Source: Anaerosporomusa subterranea
GTDB lineage: Bacteria > Bacillota > Negativicutes > Sporomusales > Acetonemataceae
NCBI RefSeq assembly: GCF_001611555.1
Contig: NZ_LSGP01000028.1
Location: 1 to 64,000 of the forward strand
Length of the DNA stretch: 64,000 bases
Direction of reading: 5' to 3'
A program made the translations under genes and the position numbers. The notes under the pieces are model-generated. The model searched no databases and was not told where the DNA came from. It was given only the letters and a program-made list of their open reading frames with translations. Positions 15,319 through 23,626 of the stretch are shown here, one piece after another (positions within the stretch are counted from its first letter, which is position 1; every line of letters begins with the position of its first letter).

Positions 15319-17442
15319 TTACTTGACGGTTACTTCAATTTGATCACCGTTTTTTACCGGTGCTAAGTATTCGACCGTCCGGCCATTCAATAGTACATTA
15401 ACTTGACTGCCTAGTGGTAATGAGCGAGGGTCAAAGTCTGCAGCCAATAGTACATCGCTGACAGTGGGCGGTGTCTGGGAAACCGTGTATGTTATATTAC
15501 CGCCAATCGGCGCTAGTGCATCTGGTGAGATCGGCTGGTTATCACATAGCAGCGATTGACGTCTTGCGGGCAGACGGCAGGGAGTACCGTTGAATTGAAC
15601 AACTAGTGTTTCTTCCCTGAAAGAATCTAAGCCGAGAACTTCGGTAATGGTGGGCGGCGTAGCATCCTGTATGAGAATGACAGCATTCGCCTCGATCAAT
15701 GTGTCCGGTCGCGCGGGCTTGCCATTGACGCTTAGATTAGGCATGACTGAAAACTCACGCTCAGTGCCGTTAATTACATAATTGAAGATTGTTGGTTTGG
15801 CGGTTATTTCGCAGGTATTGATGACTTCGTCCGCCGTCTTTGGTAAACAGCAGCAGACTTCATCCCGATCATTGAGTTGCGTTTCCATGGTAGCGGCTTG
15901 GCCATTGACAGTTATAACCGGTTGAATTATCGTCAGCATCGTGTTGATAGTTACTGTGAAGGAATCCGGTACGTCGACTACATCTGCTACGCACATGCGC
16001 GGTGAAGCGCCGCTTTTGCCCTTGGCCACAGTAATCGAGGCCTTATCGACTAGCGAGTCAGTCAGTTTGGCAGGTTCTCCATTGATGGTGATCTGTCCAG
16101 GCTGGCCCGACTGTCCTGGGAAAAAGCGGGTTTCGCTATTAACGCGAATCGTCAGGCCCATGCCCGGTCTGCCATGTAGACTGCGCGCGTCAATGCCGGC
16201 GCCGAGTATTGCGTCAGCGACAGTCAATTCACTTAAATTGAATAACCGTACCGGGTTGTCGTTAACCCAGACGCTAATGAAATGCAAGGTGTTGCTTGCT
16301 GCAATTTTTAAAATGCCAAGCGGCGTGACTCCGTCAGGTTCGGAGAGAACTGCTGGGATACTGTTAAAGCCATCCACTGTTTCCGGCTTGCGGATGGCGA
16401 CCCTTGCAAGCGGCAGCTCTAATGATTGTGCTACGGCTTGTGGCAGTAACGGTGTTAATGAGCCGCCGCCCACCAGCAGAACCGCTTGCGGGGCTACGCC
16501 GTTAAGGGTAAGAATCTGGGCGGCAATATCACGGGCCAACTCTGCAATGTTGGTCTGTATTCGCTCTAAAATTTCGGCTGCGGGGACTTTATGAACAATA
16601 CCCAGGACATCGGTAAAGGTGATTCTTTTATGTTTTAGTAGCTGGCGTTTGACTGTCTCCGCCACATTAAAGTCGAGGAGATACTGGTGCGAGATCGCCT
16701 CAGTAATCTCATCGCCGGCTGATGGAACCATACCATAGGCGATGACAGAGCCGTCACGGGTAATGGCCACATCTGACGTTCCTGCGCCGACATCAACCAG
16801 AGCCAAATTCAGGTGACGCATAGTAGTCGGTATCAATACGTTAATGGCGGCAATTGGCTCAAGTGTTAAGGTGGTCAACTCTAAGCCGGCGGCAGTCAAG
16901 GCTGACTGCATGGAGTCGATAACCTGACGAGGCAGAAATGTAGCGATAAGCTCAATAACAGCGGTTTTGCCGCGTTGCCCAACTAGGCTGATTAGTTTTG
17001 TTCCATCTAATGTAAAACCGGTGACACTGTAGCCTACGCAATAATAGGCAGCTGGGTCAGGCAGTTCTGATGACGCGGCAAGTTGCCGCTGTGCGCATTG
17101 TAAAGCGGCTAATTCGAGCGTTCGCTCATCTTGGACGGATAACGCGCCACGGTGTGATGTATCAAGGTCAGCCTGTGCGCGTAAGGTGCAAAGTGAGCGT
17201 CCGGCCGCTGCGACAGCCGTCTCGTGAAGCGGACCGCAGCTTTTCTCCAGCTTGGCTTTTATTTGTGTAATTAATTGTGCAACTTCCGGTACATCGTGGA
17301 TTTGTCCGTCAAGCATAGAACGGGTATGGTGCTCCATACGTTCGGTCGCAATAATATCCAATCCATTCGGTCCAGGACAGCCGATCAGACCGACTACACT
17401 GCGCGTTCCGATGTCGAGGGCGAATAACAGCTGTTTTTCCAT
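15319..17442 (-). CDS. FtsA/PilM-type actin-fold ATPase with long beta-rich C-terminus
   Basis: A 707-aa protein. Residues 1 to about 370 form an FtsA-like actin fold: phosphate-1 loop FALDIGTRSVVGLIG, phosphate-2 ALVDVGAGTSDVAI, and adenosine loop AVLLVGGGSLTPLL. The remaining 330 residues contain repeated motifs of the kind ITVNGQAA / LSVNGKPA / VLLNGRTVEYLAPVKNGDQI, alternating with TVADAIL / TITEVLG / TVSDVLL segments. This suggests several small beta-grasp-like domains in tandem. Standard FtsA is about 420 aa and has a C-terminal membrane helix, which is not seen here. AGGAG precedes the ATG. It may organise cell-surface or division machinery; the exact role is unknown. Confidence 0.75.
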   Translation of the reverse strand: MEKQLLFALDIGTRSVVGLIGCPGPNGLDIIATERMEHHTRSMLDGQIHDVPEVAQLITQIKAKLEKSCGPLHETAVAAAGRSLCTLRAQADLDTSHRGALSVQDERTLELAALQCAQRQLAASSELPDPAAYYCVGYSVTGFTLDGTKLISLVGQRGKTAVIELIATFLPRQVIDSMQSALTAAGLELTTLTLEPIAAINVLIPTTMRHLNLALVDVGAGTSDVAITRDGSVIAYGMVPSAGDEITEAISHQYLLDFNVAETVKRQLLKHKRITFTDVLGIVHKVPAAEILERIQTNIAELARDIAAQILTLNGVAPQAVLLVGGGSLTPLLPQAVAQSLELPLARVAIRKPETVDGFNSIPAVLSEPDGVTPLGILKIAASNTLHFISVWVNDNPVRLFNLSELTVADAILGAGIDARSLHGRPGMGLTIRVNSETRFFPGQSGQPGQITINGEPAKLTDSLVDKASITVAKGKSGASPRMCVADVVDVPDSFTVTINTMLTIIQPVITVNGQAATMETQLNDRDEVCCCLPKTADEVINTCEITAKPTIFNYVINGTEREFSVMPNLSVNGKPARPDTLIEANAVILIQDATPPTITEVLGLDSFREETLVVQFNGTPCRLPARRQSLLCDNQPISPDALAPIGGNITYTVSQTPPTVSDVLLAADFDPRSLPLGSQVNVLLNGRTVEYLAPVKNGDQIEVTVK

Positions 17443-17655
17443 GAAGGAACTCTCCTATTTAATCGTCAGTCTTCAACGATAATATGGGTATTTGTCGATT
17501 CTATTGAGTATTTCTCGTTATTTAGCGAAAATCCTTTTTACAAAATCTTTACCAGTTTGTTGATCTGGCAGGAATATTCAGGCGATTGCGCGAATAAACT
17601 ATTATCAGGACTTAGAACCTGGTACTAATGACAAGTATAAATGGGGGATTTAGTG

Positions 17656-17868
17656 ATGAATCATTCTGTTTGGTGTGAACATCTTGACAAACGATCAAAA
17701 TTCACCATTGTTGACTATCGGTGTTCAGATGGTGTAACCCTGTTGAAAATCCAGTCTTGGTATTGTCCTGAATGTGGTGTTCACGGCGCGGCAACTCAGA
17801 TCATTGAACGTCCCCAGGATTCTGCCGCGGACCAGGCCGATACGCAGCAAATAGCTCAAGTTATGTAA
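17656..17868 (+). CDS. Small CxxC protein of unknown function (70 aa)
   Basis: A 70-aa protein starting at ATG 17656 behind GGGGGAT. It has WCEHLD near the N-terminus, WYCPEC near residue 41 and a following GVHG, which could form a zinc site, then an acidic/glutamine-rich tail. A clear terminator follows the stop, supporting a monocistronic gene. I recognise no family. Confidence 0.6.
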   Translation: MNHSVWCEHLDKRSKFTIVDYRCSDGVTLLKIQSWYCPECGVHGAATQIIERPQDSAADQADTQQIAQVM

Positions 17869-17874
17869 CCGTCA

Positions 17875-17900
17875 CCGCCGTGTAAACGGCGGTTTTTCTT
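17875..17900 (+). terminator. Intrinsic terminator
   Basis: CCGCCG-TGTAAA-CGGCGG then TTTTTCTT, 6 bases after the stop of the 70-aa gene. Confidence 0.85.
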
Positions 17901-17950
17901 AAACTTCCAGAAAGTATAAGTGGAGAGAAGAAACGGGCTTCGCTATATAA

Positions 17951-17977
17951 GTCTCATAGGTAACGACGGTTTTTCTT
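17951..17977 (+). repeat. Possible remnant of element A right module
   Basis: GTCTCATAGGTAACGACGG resembles the extra right module of copies 5 (CCTCATAGGTAACAAAACC) and 1 (TCTCGTAGGCAACAAC). No core hairpin is present. Confidence 0.35.
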
Positions 17978-18003
17978 ACCTAGTATATTTCCGAGTAAAA
18001 TTT

Positions 18004-18012
18004 TGGTACAAT
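18004..18012 (+). promoter_or_regulatory. Extended -10 promoter for degV
   Basis: TGGTACAAT about 30 bases before the ATG. No clear -35. Confidence 0.45.
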
Positions 18013-18040
18013 ACTGATAGAAGAGACAAGGAGGAACGAC

Positions 18041-18886
18041 ATGCCTAAGGTTCATATCGTGATTGACAGCACCGCTAATGTACCGCAAACGATGCTGGAG
18101 GAACATAAAAATCTGCATGTTGTGCCGCTTGCGGTGATGCTGGGGCATCGCCAATGGCGGGAAGACCAGATTGATAATACGGACTTATTTTCCCTTATTC
18201 GCGAAACCGGTGAATTCCCGAAAACATCGCAGCCAGCCCCGGGTGAATTTATTCGGATATTTGAGCCGATCATCGGGGCAGGCGACGATATTGTTGTCAT
18301 TACGCTGTCGAGCGGTTTGAGCGGCACTGTCCAGAGCGCACAAACGGCAGCGCAAAGCATTGACCCGAAGCGAATTAGGGTAGTTGATTCAGGTACAACA
18401 GCGATCGGCATGGTTAGAATGGCGCAACAGGCGCTTTTAATGGCAGCGGCTGGTAAATCGGCAGTTGATATCGCCAACCGAATGGAGCGTGTGAGTCAAG
18501 CAACCCACACGCTTTTTGTGCCTGCCACACTAGAATATTTGCATAAAGGCGGCCGTATTGGCGGCGCAGCGGCACTTTTAGGCACGATCCTGCAAATTCG
18601 CCCGGTGCTTTATCTCAACAGCGGCAAGGTGGCAGTACTTGACAAGGTACGGACCTGGACCAAGGCTATTAACCGCATAGTGGAAGAAGTGAAGCAGCAT
18701 AATAATCCCGAGTATATAGGAATCGTTCATCTCGACGCGCCGGAAGAAGCGGAGAAGCTTCAACTGAAACTTCAGGAAGTTTATCCGGCTGATCTGATTA
18801 GCGTGAGCACAGGCGGAGCGGTTCTTTCGTCACATTTGGGGCCAGGGTTAGTCGGGGTCATCCTTCAGGACTCTACGGGCGCTTAG
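18041..18886 (+). CDS. DegV family fatty-acid-binding protein (FakB-like)
   Basis: A 281-aa DegV protein. N-terminal IVIDSTANVP, then FPKTSQPAPGEF near residue 60, VVITLSSGLSGTVQSA near 87 and RVVDSGTTAIG near 115 line the fatty-acid pocket in this family. AAGGAGG precedes ATG 18041. FakB proteins present a bound fatty acid to the kinase FakA for conversion to acyl-phosphate. A DAK2-type protein encoded 170 bases downstream is the likely partner. The last codons fall inside element A3. Confidence 0.87.
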   Translation: MPKVHIVIDSTANVPQTMLEEHKNLHVVPLAVMLGHRQWREDQIDNTDLFSLIRETGEFPKTSQPAPGEFIRIFEPIIGAGDDIVVITLSSGLSGTVQSAQTAAQSIDPKRIRVVDSGTTAIGMVRMAQQALLMAAAGKSAVDIANRMERVSQATHTLFVPATLEYLHKGGRIGGAAALLGTILQIRPVLYLNSGKVAVLDKVRTWTKAINRIVEEVKQHNNPEYIGIVHLDAPEEAEKLQLKLQEVYPADLISVSTGGAVLSSHLGPGLVGVILQDSTGA

Positions 18887-18996
18887 AAGGGCTCATCTGC
18901 GTTGTTACTCCTGCGGTTACTTGCTTGCGTACCCGTATTGTACGCGGCGCGGCGTAATCCTCGTCGTGCCTAGCATCTGAACCCTTCTAAGCGCCC
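18877..18996 (+). repeat. Nested palindromic element A, copy 3
   Basis: Perfect 15-bp outer stem GGGCGCTTAGAAGGG / CCCTTCTAAGCGCCC containing the degV stop codon. Shoulders CATCTGCGTTGTT and GCCTAGCATCTG. Core GCGTAC / GTACGC with GGCGCGGC. The inner stem is weaker (GGTTAC / GTAATCC with a bulge) and shares its sequence with copy 4. Confidence 0.88.
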
Positions 18997-19054
18997 TTAA
19001 GTCGGGCGTTGGGGGACGGGACCCATCTGTGCTGAGTGATAGAGGGGGATGTTT

Positions 19055-20659
19055 GTGCAACCATCAGTTGAAATGATAACTGGCGGCGATTTTCGCCGGA
19101 TGATTAATGGGGCTTATCGCACGTTTTTACGTGAATATGAGGCAATTAATTGCCTGAATGTTTTTCCTGTGCCGGACGGAGATACTGGCACAAATATGAT
19201 GCTAACTCTGGGCGCAGTCACACGGGTATTGGCGCAAGCGCCAGAATCTGACATCGGCGCTCTATCAAAGCGAGCAGCTGATGGTGCGATCATGGGCGCC
19301 AGAGGGAACTCCGGCGTAATACTTTCACAGATTTTCCGCGGCATAGCTCGTGGCTTGCAGGGTAAAAATGAGGCGACGTCATCGGAATTGGGCAAAGCGT
19401 TTCAATACGGTATTCTTTACGCATACCGCGCGGTCGCCCGTCCGGTCGAGGGAACAATTCTGACTGTTGCAAAAGGCATAGCCAAGGGTGCAAGGCGTAC
19501 TGTGCGGGAAAATCTGCCGTTTCCCGAGATATTGTCAGCAGCGATTGAAGCCGGTAAAGAAGAATTAGCGCGCACGCCTGAGCTCTTGCCAATCCTTAAA
19601 TCTGCTGGTGTGGTCGATGCAGGCGGTCAGGGACTGATTGCTTTCCTTAGCGGCTGTCTTGACGGAATAAACGGCATTGATTCTGCGCCAGAGGCAAATT
19701 TCTCGCAGACGCTTAAAACCACCTCACAGGAAAAGGTCGAAATTTCTCATCCCTATTGTACCGAATTTATTGTAGATCCCTGTAGCCAGACAACCCAGGC
19801 AGCAAAGACGGTGCTAGAGCCGCTTGGCGAATCACTGGTTCTGGCAGGCGGCGATGGTTTATTGAAGGTACACATTCATACCGCCCGCCCGGGTACAGTT
19901 CTCGAGTCTGCTATTACCTGGGGGACATTACATGATATCAAGATCGATAACATGGCAGATCAACATGAACATCGCTTAGTGCATTCAAATGACGGAATAT
20001 TGGCTAAAACCGCAGTGATTAGTGTAGCTGCTGGCGATGGCCAGGCTGAGATCATGCACCGATTGGGGGCTGTTGGCATCGTGTCTGGTGGCGATACGAT
20101 GAATCCGGCGGTCGAGGATTTTTTAGCGGCGGTTCATGCTGGCAAGGCCGAGCATTATATTATTTTGCCAAACAATAAGAATGTGGTGCTAGCTGCGTCC
20201 CAAACGCAAAAATTGATTGGAGACAGTGTAACTGTTCTGCCATCAGTGAATATGCCGCAAGCTATTGCAGCGTTGACCGCGTTTGATCCCGATAAGTCGT
20301 ACGATGCCAATATTGCTGCCATGACGCAACGTATGAATAGTGTGAAGGCGGCAAGCCTGACAATTGCCGTGCGCGATAGCCAGGCAGATGGCCGTTCGGT
20401 GAGCGCTGGACGTTTTATTGGACTGTTGGAAGGTAAAATTGTTACCGATGCTGAAGATATTGATACTGCTCTATCAGCTTTGATCTCAGAGGTGATCACT
20501 CCTCAAACTGAGGTTGTCAGTCTCTACTATGGTTCAGGCGTTAGTTCCGGCGAAGCGGAGCGATTACAGGCGCTTTTGGCACAGCGGTTTAGTAATGTAC
20601 AGATCGAACTATATAATGGCGGGCAGCCATACTATCATTTAATTATATCTGCTGAATAA
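19055..20659 (+). CDS. DAK2-domain fatty acid kinase A-like protein
   Basis: A 534-aa protein of the YloV/FakA group. The N-terminal DhaL/DAK2 kinase domain (about 1-205) has the Mg/ATP motif PVPDGDTGTNM near residue 40 and GARGNSGVILSQ near 85. A middle domain follows, then a DegV-like C-terminal domain (about 325-534). GTG 19055 is chosen because GAGGGGG ends 6 bases before it, whereas ATG 19049 directly abuts the ribosome-binding site. With the DegV protein upstream it should phosphorylate exogenous or recycled fatty acids for phospholipid synthesis. Confidence 0.87.
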   Translation: MQPSVEMITGGDFRRMINGAYRTFLREYEAINCLNVFPVPDGDTGTNMMLTLGAVTRVLAQAPESDIGALSKRAADGAIMGARGNSGVILSQIFRGIARGLQGKNEATSSELGKAFQYGILYAYRAVARPVEGTILTVAKGIAKGARRTVRENLPFPEILSAAIEAGKEELARTPELLPILKSAGVVDAGGQGLIAFLSGCLDGINGIDSAPEANFSQTLKTTSQEKVEISHPYCTEFIVDPCSQTTQAAKTVLEPLGESLVLAGGDGLLKVHIHTARPGTVLESAITWGTLHDIKIDNMADQHEHRLVHSNDGILAKTAVISVAAGDGQAEIMHRLGAVGIVSGGDTMNPAVEDFLAAVHAGKAEHYIILPNNKNVVLAASQTQKLIGDSVTVLPSVNMPQAIAALTAFDPDKSYDANIAAMTQRMNSVKAASLTIAVRDSQADGRSVSAGRFIGLLEGKIVTDAEDIDTALSALISEVITPQTEVVSLYYGSGVSSGEAERLQALLAQRFSNVQIELYNGGQPYYHLIISAE

Positions 20660-20684
20660 GCAAGAGAGTGGGAAAGGGGATTTT

Positions 20685-21338
20685 ATGCTTACAGAACTGT
20701 CAATTTTAGAATTCGCCGATCGCTTATCCTCGGAGCAGCCTGCTCCCGGCGGCGGTAGCGCGGCAGCTCTTAATGGGTTAACAGGAGTTTGCTTGCTGGA
20801 GATGGTCATCAACCTTTCTCTGGGGCGCGACGAGTTGGCGCAACACAGCGAGCTTTTGACGGCAAAGCAAAGAGAGTTGGCTCGGCTCCATCATGAACTG
20901 CAAATTCTCATTGACCGTGATGCTCAGGCTTTCAGCGGCGTTATGACCGCTTATAAGTTGCCCAAAGCAACAGAAGACGAGAAACAGCAACGTAAGGACG
21001 CTGTGCAGAAAGCGTTTAAACAGGCAGCGGAGATCCCGCTCGAGGTAGCCAGGGCTTGTCTGGAAGCTTTGGAAATTGCAAAAGCTCTTTGTGGCAAAGT
21101 CAACCCACACGCGGTCAGTGATTTAGCGGTAGGCTCGCTATCAGCTCATGCTGCAGCGATTGGAGCGCTTCTGAATACGGCGATTAATCTGCCATTTATT
21201 ACTGATAAAGATTTGGCCAACGCACTAGATGGACAAGTATACCTATTACGCTCTTCAGCCGATGAACAACTCGAGGCGATCCGCACCAACATCTATGCCA
21301 ATCCCATTTTTGCGGCGCTAAGGCCCACATGCTGTTGA
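20685..21338 (+). CDS. Cyclodeaminase/cyclohydrolase family protein
   Basis: A 217-aa all-helical protein of the FTCD_C family. The signature PAPGGGSAAALNG lies near residue 20, and a second conserved stretch, NPHAVSDLAVGSLSAHAA, near 143. Free-standing members act as formimino-THF cyclodeaminase or methenyl-THF cyclohydrolase (FchA), moving one-carbon units on folate. GGGAAAGGGG precedes ATG 20685, and the gap to the FakA-like gene is 25 bases. No histidine-degradation genes lie nearby, so cyclohydrolase activity is at least as likely. Confidence 0.82.
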   Translation: MLTELSILEFADRLSSEQPAPGGGSAAALNGLTGVCLLEMVINLSLGRDELAQHSELLTAKQRELARLHHELQILIDRDAQAFSGVMTAYKLPKATEDEKQQRKDAVQKAFKQAAEIPLEVARACLEALEIAKALCGKVNPHAVSDLAVGSLSAHAAAIGALLNTAINLPFITDKDLANALDGQVYLLRSSADEQLEAIRTNIYANPIFAALRPTCC

Positions 21339-21362
21339 TGAATACGCGCGGGAGGTATTTCT

Positions 21363-21857
21363 ATGAAACGGTTTATTCTGGGGCTTACATTACTGCTATT
21401 ATTGCTGGGGGCTCCCAGCGGTGAGGCTGCGGAGATACTGTTCACTGTAAATGCGAACGATAACTCGAACCAGATATTGAAATTCGCCGGTTATGAGTTT
21501 CGTTTTCAACATATGGACCATCGGACCTATCTATACAAAGATAAAAACGTCAACAATGGTTTTCAGTGGACAGCCTCGGTTATAACCTGCTGGCTGAAGA
21601 AAGAAGCTGATCCTGACACGAGATATGACTTGTGGCAGCAATTCCTTTTTGGCGGACCGATTACTTCCGTAGAGCCAGGGCAAGTGTACACCAAATATAC
21701 TGATGGTCGGAACGTCCAGATGCTGATTGAAAAGGTAGCCTACTATACTGGTTACCGGGCAACGGCCACTGTTACTGGTAATGGACCAGCGACTGGAACG
21801 GGTTGGACTGAAGAAACTCTGCCTAAATATATCACTATCCGAATCATCGTGAATTGA
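21363..21857 (+). CDS. Secreted protein of unknown function (164 aa)
   Basis: The first 22 residues are a clear signal peptide (LGLTLLLLLLGAPSGEAAE). The mature part is about 140 aa, rich in Tyr, Thr and Asn, with beta-type patterning and one Cys near residue 79. GGGAGG precedes the ATG and the gene sits 24 bases behind the cyclodeaminase gene, so it is probably in the same transcript. I recognise no domain. Confidence 0.7.
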   Translation: MKRFILGLTLLLLLLGAPSGEAAEILFTVNANDNSNQILKFAGYEFRFQHMDHRTYLYKDKNVNNGFQWTASVITCWLKKEADPDTRYDLWQQFLFGGPITSVEPGQVYTKYTDGRNVQMLIEKVAYYTGYRATATVTGNGPATGTGWTEETLPKYITIRIIVN

Positions 21858-21883
21858 GCGACGGCTTTGCGGGAGGAATCATA

Positions 21884-23257
21884 ATGAGTGTATTTAATGG
21901 ACAGCGGCTAAATAAAGCGGTATTTAAAATTGATGCCGTGAGGATGAGGGCCGGTTGGTATACTGACGCATACTTTTCCAATATCGCGCAGATTCTGGAG
22001 ACGTTGTCTCGCGAGAAATATACATTTGCTGGTGAAAGTGATCTCTGTGACATAGACTGTTCTCATATCAAAAATGGCGATATCATTGTTGAAATGCAGT
22101 TTTTTACCCGTCGTCGGCCAGTTACGCTGGTTGCTGGGGTAGATGAGGCGCTGGCGCTGCTAGAGGAATGCACCGGCTATTTTCAGGAAGATGGACAATT
22201 TGTCAACACGTTTCATCAACTTGAAATTGAGGCTGTTCATGACGGAACTTTTGCTGCATATGCCGGTAATCCGCTGGCTGTTCAACCAGTGCTAAAGGTG
22301 CGAGGACGTTACCGTGATTTTGCCCGTTTGGAGACGCCGATCCTTGGTGTCTTGACTGAGGCATCGCGAGTGGCGACTAATGTATACAACGTTCTTGTTG
22401 CTGCTAATGGCAAGAATGTGTTATTCTTTCCGGCCCGGTTCGCCCACTATAAATTACAAGCACTGCATGGCTACGCTTATTCGATTGCAGTCCAGGCGTA
22501 CAACCACACCTTTGGCAAGACGTCAAGCCCTTCTGTCTCCACTGATGATCAAGGTGAATGGTGGGGTGGTAAAGGCGGCGGCACGATCGCCCATGCATCG
22601 ATCGCTAGCTTTCTCGGCGATACGGCTGAGACAATGATGCAATTTGCCCGCATCATGCCTGTTGATATTCCCCGTATCGTCTTGGTTGACTTCCACAATG
22701 ACTGTGTCGGCGATACCCTTAAAGTGATGCAGAAAATGTTTGCCGAATTCTGGCGTCTCCAGACATCCGGGCAAATCGAAGAAGCAAATAAGTACCGTCT
22801 TTACGGTGTGCGTACTGATACCTCAGGCAATATGAAGGATGCGTCTATTGTTCCGCTAGGTGATGAGAAACTGGATATGGGCGTCAATCCGCGTTTAGTC
22901 TGGAACATGCGAAATGCGATTGATTCCGCCTATGTGCATTGGGATGTGCCTGTTGACACAATCGAGGCGGCTCGTACCTGGTGCAAGGATATCAAGATTG
23001 TTGTCACCGGAGGATTCGACGTTGAAAAAATCAGACGTTTTGAACGGCATGGGGTGCCTGTCGATATCTATGGAGTGGGTTCTTCGCTGCTGGAGAACTC
23101 GGACAAAACAAGCAATGACTTTACGGCAGATATTGTTCGCGTCAATTTGGCTGGCGACAACTGGCGCGGCGAAGCTGGCAGTCGGCAATGGCACGGTATT
23201 GCCAAGGTTGGACGGGGCGTTGGCCACAATCCTAACCTGAAGCCTTTAGTTCGTTGA
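21884..23257 (+). CDS. Nicotinate phosphoribosyltransferase family enzyme
   Basis: A 457-aa protein of the NAPRTase family: AGWYTDAYFSN near residue 25, EMQFFTRRRP near 65, TVLVD-type RIVLVDFHNDCVGDTL near 268, KDIKIVVTGGFDVEKI near 372 and DIYGVGSSLL near 392 (phosphate-binding loops). It would convert nicotinate and PRPP to nicotinate mononucleotide, the entry to NAD salvage. ATG 21884 follows GGGAGGA; ORF extension to 21854 lacks a ribosome-binding site. It fits functionally with the NiaP-like importer at 6819, although far away. A quinolinate- or nicotinamide-type substrate is less likely. Confidence 0.8.
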   Translation: MSVFNGQRLNKAVFKIDAVRMRAGWYTDAYFSNIAQILETLSREKYTFAGESDLCDIDCSHIKNGDIIVEMQFFTRRRPVTLVAGVDEALALLEECTGYFQEDGQFVNTFHQLEIEAVHDGTFAAYAGNPLAVQPVLKVRGRYRDFARLETPILGVLTEASRVATNVYNVLVAANGKNVLFFPARFAHYKLQALHGYAYSIAVQAYNHTFGKTSSPSVSTDDQGEWWGGKGGGTIAHASIASFLGDTAETMMQFARIMPVDIPRIVLVDFHNDCVGDTLKVMQKMFAEFWRLQTSGQIEEANKYRLYGVRTDTSGNMKDASIVPLGDEKLDMGVNPRLVWNMRNAIDSAYVHWDVPVDTIEAARTWCKDIKIVVTGGFDVEKIRRFERHGVPVDIYGVGSSLLENSDKTSNDFTADIVRVNLAGDNWRGEAGSRQWHGIAKVGRGVGHNPNLKPLVR

Positions 23258-23304
23258 TATAGGACACTCGTGAGGGACAACTGTGTTTGGCAAGAAAATG
23301 CTTG

Positions 23305-23334
23305 TTGACAAAACTGTTGGTTATCTGGGATAAT
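23305..23334 (+). promoter_or_regulatory. Promoter for T-box-ilvD
   Basis: TTGACA (23305-23310), 18-base spacer, GATAAT (23329-23334). Confidence 0.75.
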
Positions 23335-23339
23335 GGATA

Positions 23340-23605
23340 AAAAGTTATAGACTGCAAGCAATGAACGGGACGGACGCGTAGCAATATCGCCACAGAGAGC
23401 CGGCACAAAGCTGAGAACCGGCGCGAGGGCTTATGCGTTAAATCACCCGTGAGCTTCTTCTGCGAAGCTAAGGCGTGAGTAGAAGACGCAACCAGGCGTT
23501 ATCTGGAACCGGACATCGGTAGTGAGGACAAATCAGGGTGGTACCGCGGTTTTTCCGCCCCTGGCAGTTGCAGCAATGCGTGTAACTGTCAGGGGCGCTT
23601 ATAGT
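23340..23605 (+). promoter_or_regulatory. T-box leader, isoleucine specifier (ATC), for ilvD
   Basis: The T-box sequence AGGGTGGTACCGCGG is at 23535-23549. Stem I shows AGAGAGCCGG...GAACCGG and, after it, the specifier loop with ATC at 23442-23444 followed by ACCCGTGAGC. The terminator competing with the antiterminator is CGCCCCTGRCAGTT-type (23556-23597). Uncharged tRNA-Ile should allow readthrough into ilvD. Confidence 0.9.
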
Positions 23606-23626
23606 TTAAGAGGGAGGGATTTTTCT

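Noticed and set aside
15941..16594. 217-aa plus-strand frame
   Set aside because: Antisense shadow of the FtsA-like gene; no start signals and low-complexity Ser/Pro/Arg composition.
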